Below, in pieces: positions 1 to 5,311 of a DNA stretch of 5,363 nt. Source of the DNA: Gammaproteobacteria bacterium (lineage in GTDB: Bacteria; Pseudomonadota; Gammaproteobacteria; UBA9214); assembly GCA_030599705.1 (NCBI GenBank), contig JAUVNM010000147.1:1-5363 (forward strand), in the 5' to 3' direction. The notes below the pieces were generated by a model, which ran no database searches, had not been told where the DNA came from, and saw nothing but the letters and a program-made list of their open reading frames with translations. Positions within the stretch are counted from its first letter, which is position 1; the number at the start of each line of letters is the position of its first letter. Both the position numbers and the translations under genes were made by a program.

Positions 1-91
1 AGGTAACCCTAACTGATCTGGTAATCGCCAAGAGATTATCGGCAACAAATGTAACGAATGTTGACACCAGTCATCTGACGGGGGCCGTAGC

Positions 92-104
92 TTCCACCCT
101 GGAA
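92..104. other. Small perfect hairpin in the AT-rich island
   Basis: TTCCA at 92-96 and TGGAA at 100-104 form a perfect 5-bp stem around CCC. GC at 90-91 and GC at 107-108 can add two pairs across a TA bulge. It lies downstream of the minus-strand TATAAT box at 125-130, so in a minus-strand transcript it would fall in the 5' leader. Short hairpins arise by chance, so this is weak support for a structured RNA. Confidence 0.25.
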
Positions 105-120
105 TAGCAGGTATCTTATT

Positions 121-149
121 GTTAATTATATATTATTCACATAATCAAC
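121..149 (-). promoter_or_regulatory. Possible promoter with overlapping inverted repeat
   Basis: On the minus strand a perfect TATAAT -10 box is present (125-130). It sits in the left arm of an inverted repeat: GTTAATTAT (121-129) matches the reverse complement of ATAATCAAC (141-149) at 8 of 9 positions, with an 11-base spacer. That layout suits an operator overlapping a promoter for a minus-strand gene starting left of the window. No good -35 is at 16-18 bases; TTGTCA is at 152-157 but the spacing is 21. In such AT-rich DNA both signals could be chance. Confidence 0.3.
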
Positions 150-357
150 GATGACAATGGTCCGGTGAATCAGGACGGGTCATACCAACCAGAAGGGAAT
201 GAGTGAAAGTAACGTCATGTTAATCAAGAGAAAAAATGTCAGGTCGCGCAAACCAGACGTACGTGTAATTATTATTGACAGTTGTCCGCAATCATTATCG
301 CTAACGTTACCGAATGACTCGAAACGAAGAGTTCGCTGTGTCTCTGCGGTAGAATTT

Positions 358-1401
358 CTAGTCGTACAGCATGACATCGGCGACGATATTCGCCCATCTG
401 GAGAACTGCGGTACGCTGAAGATGTCCTGGCCGATGGCGCGGTACATGTCGGAGACCAGCATGACCCCCATTTCCCGCTGTGGGAAGCTGGCGGCGTACT
501 CGATAATGTTGCCGTAGGTGGCTTCGGTGTCCACTTCCTTCTGCGCCCGGATTGCGCGCCCGACCAGTGCGGCTGCAACGGCATACTGCAGGTCGGGTTC
601 CTTCGGCACCCTGACCTTCTCGCCGCGCACGATGGCATCGATGTCCGGCAACTGGTCGAGGTTTTCCACAAACGCTGCTAACTCGATGCCGGCGGCCGGC
701 CCGACACAGGCCTGCAGTGCACCCGTCAGCAGGTCCTGCACATCGCCAAACTTCTGCAGGGCGCGATGGCTGAACTCCCAGGAACGCGGCGACGGGAAGG
801 CCACCGGGTTATGGGCGGGATCGAATTCGAACAACAGCTCGGGCCGGAACCGCAGGAAGGCAATGACGCGCTCGTCGATGCCGTTGGCCCAGGCCCAGTG
901 CACCCAGTCATCCAGGTTCACGTCCACCTCGAAGTGGGAGAACCGGTTGGCCAGTGGCGCCGGCATGGTATAGGTAACGCCGCGGTCGCCCTGCCGGTTA
1001 CCGGCCGCAAAAATGGCCCAGCCGTCCGGCACTTCGTAGGCACCCAGGCGCCGGTCGAGAATCAGCTGGTAGGCGGCCGCCGAGACACTCGGTGGCACCG
1101 AGGTAATTTCATCGAGAAACAGGATGCCCTGTTCGCCATGGCGTTCACGGTCCGGCAACATCGCCGGCACGGCCCACTCCACCTGGTTATCGACCCGGAA
1201 AGGAATACCGCGCAGGTCGCTGGGTTCCATCTGCGAGAGCCGGATATCGATAACCGGCATGCCGTGACGCCCGGCCACCTGGGCCACCATCTGGGATTTT
1301 CCCACACCCGGCGGACCCCACAGCATCACCGGGGTATGCAGGTCATTGCTGGCCGCCTGGAACTCACGTTCCAGCACGGTTAATAACTGGGCAGGTCTCA
1401 T
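358..1401 (-). CDS. MoxR-type AAA+ ATPase (COG0714-like)
   Basis: A complete 347-residue AAA+ ATPase of the MoxR group. Seen in the sequence: Walker A GPPGVGKS at residues 29-36, Walker B ILFLDE at 93-98, sensor-1 Asn134 in AAGNRQGDRG, and a likely arginine finger Arg152 in PLANRF. The C-terminal third is a helical lid with the conserved stretch VAFPSPRSWEF. MoxR ATPases usually work as ATP-driven chaperones or insertion factors with a von Willebrand-factor-A protein, often encoded next door; this subfamily commonly sits beside a VWA-like DUF2201 protein. No such partner follows: the 357 bases after the TAG stop contain no credible gene. I chose the ATG at 1401. A TTG at 1449 would add 16 residues without family character and would run into the upstream remnant. 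No strong ribosome binding site precedes the ATG, so translation may depend on the gene upstream. The fold is certain; the substrate is unknown. Confidence 0.9.
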   Translation of the reverse strand: MRPAQLLTVLEREFQAASNDLHTPVMLWGPPGVGKSQMVAQVAGRHGMPVIDIRLSQMEPSDLRGIPFRVDNQVEWAVPAMLPDRERHGEQGILFLDEITSVPPSVSAAAYQLILDRRLGAYEVPDGWAIFAAGNRQGDRGVTYTMPAPLANRFSHFEVDVNLDDWVHWAWANGIDERVIAFLRFRPELLFEFDPAHNPVAFPSPRSWEFSHRALQKFGDVQDLLTGALQACVGPAAGIELAAFVENLDQLPDIDAIVRGEKVRVPKEPDLQYAVAAALVGRAIRAQKEVDTEATYGNIIEYAASFPQREMGVMLVSDMYRAIGQDIFSVPQFSRWANIVADVMLYD

Positions 1402-1452
1402 GGTTATCTGCGGGTGTATTACGCGTTGTTCTGAAAATCGGGAACACAAATC

Positions 1453-1699
1453 TTACTGGCATCGCGGCTTAAAATCACCGCATTTCGATGGGTGCTGGAA
1501 CTGCTGCGCGATAAAATTGCCTACGCCGGACAGATGGTCTGTCTCTCCGCGTGCCAGTTGACCACCCAGTGCATGATGATGGGAACCCGGGCCGGCCGGC
1601 AACCGGACTCCGGTTCCAGATCACGGCATCGTGACGTTTTCCGGGCAGGTACTCCATGGCATGCCCCATTTCGCCATAGCCAATGATTACTATTCTCAT
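1453..1699 (-). pseudogene. Remnant of an NAD(P)-dependent dehydrogenase, glycerol-3-phosphate dehydrogenase-like
   Basis: The first ~33 codons from the ATG at 1699 read as the start of a Rossmann-fold dehydrogenase: MRIVIIGYGEMGHAMEYL, with the dinucleotide-binding pattern GxGxMG at residues 7-12, then VIWNRSP at the end of the second strand. After about residue 35 this frame turns into Arg/Ser/Pro-rich text with no family character and stops near 1475. A different frame, from about 1593 to the TAA at 1453, reads ALGGQLARGE then TDHLSGVGNFIAQQF, which resembles the glycerol-3-phosphate dehydrogenase stretch around AGLGDLV. A full enzyme has over 300 residues, so most of the middle and the C-terminus are missing. 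I infer a large internal deletion with a frame change near 1590. The ATG overlaps the upstream Nudix stop as ATGA, so the ancestor was translationally coupled to it. The N-terminal Rossmann start is well supported; the exact family and the second fragment are less sure. It could instead be expressed as a short peptide. Confidence 0.55.
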
Positions 1700-2142
1700 G
1701 GTTCAGTCCGCAGTGGCACGGATACCTTGTCGGAACGCCAGGCAAGATAGTCTGCCAGGATCAGTGCATGATCAAAGACCAGCGCCGGCGGGGTTGTCGG
1801 ATCAAACAACTCGAGACTGGCGGCATCGTCCGCCGCCGCGGCCGTGCCGCTTGCTGCGGCAATATAAACCGCGCTGACCGTATGCCCGCGCGGGTCGCGC
1901 GCCGGGTCTGAATAGTTGCCAAGCAGCGCGGTCAATGTGACATCCAGCGAGGTCTCCTCCCGGGCTTCCCGCACAGCCGCCCTTTCCAGGGTTTCACCCA
2001 CGTCAACAAAGCCGCCGGGCAGCGCCCACCCGTACGGCGGATGCTTTCTTTCAATCAGCACTATCGGTCGGCCCGGGCGATCAGCCATCTCGATGATGAT
2101 ATCGACGGTCAGCAGGGGTGTAATCGGCTTGCTCAAGGGCAA
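1696..2142 (-). CDS. Nudix hydrolase (ADP-ribose pyrophosphatase-like, COG1051 type)
   Basis: A complete 148-residue single-domain Nudix hydrolase. These enzymes cleave a nucleoside diphosphate linked to another moiety, using metal bound by the Nudix helix. The Nudix box spans residues 44-66: G44, five residues, E50, seven residues, R58-E59-A60, then E62-E63, with S65 where the consensus has Gly. YGWALPGG at 37-44 leads into it, as in ADP-ribose pyrophosphatase-like members. The substrate cannot be read from the sequence; ADP-ribose or a related sugar nucleotide is a guess. The start is unusual: the frame opens at TTG right after the in-frame hslR TAA, with a second TTG two codons on. The first ATG would be residue 19 and would remove the first beta strand, so a TTG start is preferred. 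No clear ribosome binding site is seen, which suggests reinitiation after hslR. Its stop overlaps the start of the dehydrogenase remnant by ATGA. Confidence 0.9.
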   Translation of the reverse strand: MPLSKPITPLLTVDIIIEMADRPGRPIVLIERKHPPYGWALPGGFVDVGETLERAAVREAREETSLDVTLTALLGNYSDPARDPRGHTVSAVYIAAASGTAAAADDAASLELFDPTTPPALVFDHALILADYLAWRSDKVSVPLRTEP

Positions 2143-2535
2143 TTATTGCTGTTTGAACCGGTGAATCAGACGCCGCGTACGCTTGTCGGGGCGGCGTTCC
2201 CGCTGCGTGGCACTGGCGCCCTGCAACTTGCGCTCATGGTAGAGCGCATGCCGCGTGCGGACACTGTCCCCGGACTCACTGTAGAGGGTACGCGCCTCGG
2301 CCGCCGGCCGCCGCTGTGAACTCAGTTGCTCTACCCGGAGATCAAACTGATAGTGGCCCTTGCGGATGACCAGCCGGTCACCCGGGACCAGCTTGCGTGC
2401 CGGCTTGATGCGATCACCATTCATGTGCACCTTGCCACCGGTGACGGCCCGGGTTGCCAGCGCACGGGTTTTATAAAACCGCGCTGCCCACAGCCACTTG
2501 TCGATGCGCATGGTTTCGTGAGCGGACTTGTCCAT
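2143..2535 (-). CDS. hslR: Heat shock protein 15 (Hsp15), S4-domain RNA-binding protein
   Basis: A complete 130-residue Hsp15 homologue, close to the roughly 133 residues of the E. coli protein. In E. coli, Hsp15 is induced by heat and binds free 50S subunits that still carry a nascent chain, helping recycle them. The S4 RNA-binding domain occupies about residues 9-70: MRIDKWLWAARFYKTRALA is the hallmark opening, followed by AVTGGKVHMNGDRIKPARKL and the PGD turn at 51-53. The C-terminal tail from about 90 is rich in Arg, Lys and His (RERRPDKRTRRLIHRFKQQ), as in the family, and probably contacts rRNA. The ATG at 2535 has a GGGAA-like ribosome binding site about 7 bases upstream; the internal ATG at residue 9 would also keep the domain. 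The TAA stop directly abuts the Nudix TTG start in the same frame, so the two are very likely one transcript. A REP-like doublet lies just upstream. Confidence 0.93.
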   Translation of the reverse strand: MDKSAHETMRIDKWLWAARFYKTRALATRAVTGGKVHMNGDRIKPARKLVPGDRLVIRKGHYQFDLRVEQLSSQRRPAAEARTLYSESGDSVRTRHALYHERKLQGASATQRERRPDKRTRRLIHRFKQQ

Positions 2536-2569
2536 GTACTGATTCCCGGCAGTGGCTCAGTTTGTACCA

Positions 2570-2621
2570 GGCCGAATAAATTCGGCCCTACAACGAACAG
2601 TAGGGCGGAATTAATTCCGCC
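2570..2621. repeat. REP-like doublet: two inverted 22-bp GTAGGGC palindromic units
   Basis: Two palindromic units face away from each other around the 8-base spacer AACGAACA (2592-2599). On the plus strand, one unit begins GTAGGGC at 2600 and contains the perfect 18-bp palindrome GGCGGAATTAATTCCGCC (2604-2621). On the minus strand, the other begins GTAGGGC at 2591 and contains GGCCGAATAAATTCGGCC (2570-2587 on the plus strand), an 8-bp stem with a 2-base loop. The GTAGGGC feet are complementary and can form a 7-bp central stem (2585-2591 with 2600-2606), which competes with the outer hairpins. This matches the layout of REPIN-like elements moved by REP-associated tyrosine (Y1) transposases. 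There is no T-run after it in the minus direction, so it is not a standard intrinsic terminator, though it may protect mRNA ends between the dsbA-like gene and hslR. Confidence 0.75.
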
Positions 2622-2630
2622 AGTCAAACT

Positions 2631-3272
2631 TTATTGTAGTTGCTGTTCGATAAGACCGGCACGGGCCGCTTCCAGGAAACGCGCATAGGGCAGTGCGCCA
2701 TCGAGCCGGTGCTGTTCACTGAAAAATACCGTCGGCGTGGCGTGAACATTGTATTTTCCGGCAGCCGCCAGGTTCTCTTGCAATTTTTTTTCGTATTGCG
2801 TGTCCGACCAGGCGTTACGGATGAGTTCCTGTGGCACACCGCAGTCAGCCGCGAGGCCAGTCAGTACGGTGGTATCGCCGATATTCAGGCCGTCTTCGAA
2901 AAATGCCGTGAACAGGCGCCGGTGCAATGCGTAGAAAATGTCGTGACCGGCATCTTTTGCCGCCTCGGCCAGCAACAGCGCCTTGTGGGAATTGGCGGTA
3001 AAGTCGTGTTCACGCAGGCTGACGCCCTCCTCGGCCGCCAGGCCCGATAGGTTGTCCATCATTTGCTGCCAGCGCTCATTGCTGTAGCCGAGTGCTGTCA
3101 CCGGCTTGCCTTCGACGGGTGTGTCCGGGTGAATCTCCAGCATGCACCAGTTGATTTTCAGATCGTAGTGCTCGCGCAACCGTTCCAGACGCAGGTCGCC
3201 GATATAGCAGAACGGGCAGATATAGTCCGAGAAAACAGTGGCCAGCAATTCAGGTTTTTCAGCTGCTGTCAT
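2631..3272 (-). CDS. DsbA-family thiol oxidoreductase, FrnE-like
   Basis: A complete protein of 213 residues from the ATG at 3272 (215 if the GTG at 3278 is used). It has the DsbA/FrnE layout: a thioredoxin beta strand ATVFSDYICPFCYIG with active-site Cys19-Pro-Phe-Cys22, a helical insertion (about residues 55-150, including the ERWQQMMDNL and ALHRRLFTAFFEDG stretches), then the cis-proline loop HATPTVFF with Pro180, and a C-terminal helix. CPFC with this long helical insert is typical of FrnE/2-hydroxychromene-2-carboxylate isomerase-like members (COG2761 type). No signal peptide or membrane segment is seen, so it is probably cytoplasmic, unlike periplasmic DsbA; disulfide exchange or isomerisation on an unknown substrate is the likely role. 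The ATG is preferred because GAAGGTGA sits just before it at suitable spacing. Palindromic repeats lie on both sides, separating it from htpG and hslR. Confidence 0.88.
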   Translation of the reverse strand: MTAAEKPELLATVFSDYICPFCYIGDLRLERLREHYDLKINWCMLEIHPDTPVEGKPVTALGYSNERWQQMMDNLSGLAAEEGVSLREHDFTANSHKALLLAEAAKDAGHDIFYALHRRLFTAFFEDGLNIGDTTVLTGLAADCGVPQELIRNAWSDTQYEKKLQENLAAAGKYNVHATPTVFFSEQHRLDGALPYARFLEAARAGLIEQQLQ

Positions 3273-3299
3273 GTTCACCTTCGCCTGAAACCGAATCTA

Positions 3300-3336
3300 T
3301 GTAGCCCGGATGAAGCGCAGCGGAATCCGGGCTACA
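3300..3336. repeat. Extragenic palindromic repeat with GTAGCCCGGAT arms
   Basis: A 12-bp perfect inverted repeat: TGTAGCCCGGAT at 3300-3311 pairs with ATCCGGGCTACA at 3325-3336, around a 13-base loop GAAGCGCAGCGGA. Both ends present GTAG outward (GTAG on the left, CTAC on the right). From memory, this form with the loop AAGCGCAGCGGA is a very common dispersed intergenic repeat in gammaproteobacteria. It lies four bases past the htpG TAG stop (in the minus direction) and 27 bases upstream of the dsbA-like ATG. The RNA would be a strong hairpin at the htpG 3' end, but there is no following T-run, so transcript stabilisation or Rho-type ending is more likely than intrinsic termination. Confidence 0.8.
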
Positions 3337-3339
3337 CTA

Positions 3340-5241
3340 CTATTTAAGAACAATCCTGGGTATTTCCTGCAGCAGATCGTTCAATCGGTTGACAAAGGCG
3401 ACCGGGTCATCGAGTTTCCCGCCTTCACTGAGCATGGCCTGGTCCAGCAGGACGTTCGACCAGTCGGCAAAGCGCTGCGCATCGGATTCATCTTTCAGGC
3501 GCCTGACCAGTGCGTGTGCCGGGTTGATTTCCAGTATCGGCCTGGACTCCGGCACCGCATGCCCGGCCTGCTTGAGCATGTGCTGCAGATGGGCGGCCAT
3601 GTCCTGTTCATCCACCACCACGCAGGATGGCGAGTCGGTCAGGCGCCGGCTGACGCGCACTTCCTTGACGCGGTCCTCCAGTTTTTCCTGCATGCGCTTG
3701 ACAACATCGGCATATTCACCCTCGGTCTGTTTCGCCGCCGTCTTTTCTTCCTCATCAACCAGCTCGTCAAGTTCCAGTTCGCCCCTGGCAATCGACACCA
3801 GCGGCTTGCCGTCAAATTCATTGAGATGGGACACCAGCCATTCATCCACACGGTCGGACAGCAGCAGCACCTCGATGCCCTTGCTGCGGAAGATCTGCAA
3901 GTGCGGACTGTGCCGGGCGGCCGCGAAACTGTCGGCGGTAATGTAATAGATCTTTTCCTGTCCCTTCTGCATGCGCTTGACATAATCTTCCAGCGCGACG
4001 GTCTGCTCCTCGCTGTCGGTCGATGTCGAAGAGAACCGCAGCAGCTTCGCAATACGCTCCCGGTTGGTAAAATCTTCTCCCGGCCCTTCCTTTATGACAT
4101 TGCCGAATTCTTTCCAGAAACCCGCGTAGGCCTCCGGAGCGTCCTTTGCCATGCCTTCCAGCAGGCCAAGTACTTTCTTGACGGAGCCGGCACGAATGGT
4201 GTCGATCAGCTTGTTGTGCTGGAGGATCTCGCGGGATACGTTCAGCGGCAGGTCATCGGAATCGACCAGTCCGCGCACGAAGCGCAGGTAGACCGGCATC
4301 AGTTGCTCGGCATCGTCCATGATATAGACCCGGTTCACGTAGAGCTTGATACCGTGACGGCTGTCCCGGTCATAGAGGTCGAATTGCGCACGCTTGGGAA
4401 TATAGAGAAGCGAGGTATAGGACTGCGACCCCTCGACCTGGCTGTGCACCCATTGCAGCGGGTCCTCGAAGTCATGGGCCACGTGCTTGTAGAACTCCCG
4501 GTATTCCTCTTCGGTGATGTCCTTGCGCGGCCGCTTCCACAGTGCCGAGGCCTTGTTAATGGCCTCGAAATCGCCCTGTTTCCCCTCTTCCTCCTCGGCC
4601 CGCATCTCGATCGGCAGCGGGATATGGTCGGAATACTTGTGAATGATACTGCGCAGCCGGAAGCCGTCGAGAAACTCATCCGCATCGTCGCGCAGGTGCA
4701 GTACAATTTCCGTGCCGCGCTCCGGCTTCTCGAAGGTCTCCAGCGTGTAGCGCCCGTCGCCTCCGGAAATCCAGCGCGCACCCTGGTCTGCCGCCACGCC
4801 GGCGCGACGCGTCGTCAGCGTCACCTTGTCGGCAACAATAAAGGAAGAGTAGAACCCCACGCCGAACTGGCCGATCAACTGCGAATCCTTTGCCTGGTCA
4901 CCCGTCAGGGACTCGAAGAACTGGCGGGTCCCGGACTTGGCGATGGTGCCGATATTGTCAACGACTTCATCACGGCTCATACCGATACCGTTGTCGGAAA
5001 TAGTGAGCGTGCGCGCCTCCTTGTCGTAGTCAACGCGGATACGCTGGCTGGTATCGTCTTCATAGAGTGAATCATTGCCAAGCGCCTCGAAGCGCAGCTT
5101 GTCACAGGCATCGGCGCCATTTGAAATCAGCTCCCTGAGAAATATTTCCTTGTTGGAATACAGGGAATGAATCATGAGGTTCAGCAGCTGCGTCACCTCG
5201 GTCTGGACTTCCAGGGTTTCCTTCTGGGTATCGACACTCAT
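3340..5241 (-). CDS. htpG: Molecular chaperone HtpG (bacterial Hsp90)
   Basis: A complete 633-residue HtpG, near the 624 residues of the E. coli protein. It is a dimeric cytoplasmic ATP-driven chaperone that remodels client proteins with the DnaK system. The N-terminal GHKL ATPase domain (about 1-220) shows catalytic Glu37 and metal-site Asn41 in RELISNGADACDKLRF, DNGIGM at 83-88, IGTIAKSGT at 97-105 in the lid, and GQFGVGFYSSF at 124-134. The middle domain contains DDLPLNVSREILQ with the Arg expected to reach the ATP, and RFSSTSTDSEEQT. The C-terminal dimerisation domain runs from about 510 and ends without MEEVD, as in bacteria. One oddity: the usual NASDA is NGADA here. The ATG at 5241 is preceded by AGAGGA about 10 bases upstream, a slightly long spacing. 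No heat-shock sigma-32 promoter is recognisable in the 122 bases before it. Confidence 0.98.
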   Translation of the reverse strand: MSVDTQKETLEVQTEVTQLLNLMIHSLYSNKEIFLRELISNGADACDKLRFEALGNDSLYEDDTSQRIRVDYDKEARTLTISDNGIGMSRDEVVDNIGTIAKSGTRQFFESLTGDQAKDSQLIGQFGVGFYSSFIVADKVTLTTRRAGVAADQGARWISGGDGRYTLETFEKPERGTEIVLHLRDDADEFLDGFRLRSIIHKYSDHIPLPIEMRAEEEEGKQGDFEAINKASALWKRPRKDITEEEYREFYKHVAHDFEDPLQWVHSQVEGSQSYTSLLYIPKRAQFDLYDRDSRHGIKLYVNRVYIMDDAEQLMPVYLRFVRGLVDSDDLPLNVSREILQHNKLIDTIRAGSVKKVLGLLEGMAKDAPEAYAGFWKEFGNVIKEGPGEDFTNRERIAKLLRFSSTSTDSEEQTVALEDYVKRMQKGQEKIYYITADSFAAARHSPHLQIFRSKGIEVLLLSDRVDEWLVSHLNEFDGKPLVSIARGELELDELVDEEEKTAAKQTEGEYADVVKRMQEKLEDRVKEVRVSRRLTDSPSCVVVDEQDMAAHLQHMLKQAGHAVPESRPILEINPAHALVRRLKDESDAQRFADWSNVLLDQAMLSEGGKLDDPVAFVNRLNDLLQEIPRIVLK

Positions 5242-5311
5242 ACGGCCATCATCCTCTTGCTGGTTACCGGGTTATTGTCATTACGCAGGCATGCGGATCT
5301 TTCTAATAATT

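Larger units (their letters stand above)
1..357. other. AT-rich region without a credible gene
   Basis: This stretch follows the MoxR ATPase stop. It is clearly more AT-rich than the rest of the window, densest around 112-146. All frames contain frequent stops, or open only as shadows of the MoxR gene. It holds two isolated TTGACA hexamers on the plus strand (61-66 and 275-280), neither with a fitting -10 box; palindromes ACGTACGT (257-264) and TAACGTTA (302-309); and the hairpin and possible promoter listed separately. No tRNA, rRNA, insertion-sequence end or intrinsic terminator with a T-run was recognised. It may be the regulatory region of a gene beyond the left edge, or DNA of different origin. 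Confidence 0.6.

Noticed and set aside
61..89. Plus-strand promoter from the TTGACA at 61-66
   Set aside because: The position 17 bases downstream reads GCCGTA-like sequence, with no acceptable -10 box and no plus-strand gene to serve.
1..357. CRISPR array, tRNA or other known RNA gene
   Set aside because: No regularly spaced direct repeats, no cloverleaf with a CCA end, and no motif matching tmRNA or SRP RNA could be found by eye.
180..671. Minus-strand frame ending in a hydrophobic segment (LTFFLLINMTLLSLIPFWLV)
   Set aside because: Its first half is a shifted shadow of the MoxR gene. The hydrophobic tail comes from T-rich codons in AT-rich DNA, with no start of its own and no matching family.
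199..681. 160-residue plus-strand open frame with an AGAAGGGA stretch next to its ATG
   Set aside because: Two-thirds of it is antisense to the MoxR ATPase, the purine-rich stretch abuts the ATG too closely, and the first ~53 residues show no family character.
766..1383. 205-residue plus-strand open frame opposite the MoxR gene
   Set aside because: His/Arg-rich composition typical of an antisense shadow, with no domain and no ribosome binding site.
2570..2621. Intrinsic terminator for the dsbA-like gene
   Set aside because: The hairpins are strong but no T-run follows in the minus direction; the two-unit symmetric layout fits a REP-like repeat better.
3310..5070. 586-residue plus-strand open frame opposite htpG
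   Set aside because: It is fully antisense to a clear HtpG, begins inside the palindromic repeat, and has no recognisable domain; long antisense frames are expected opposite GC-rich genes.
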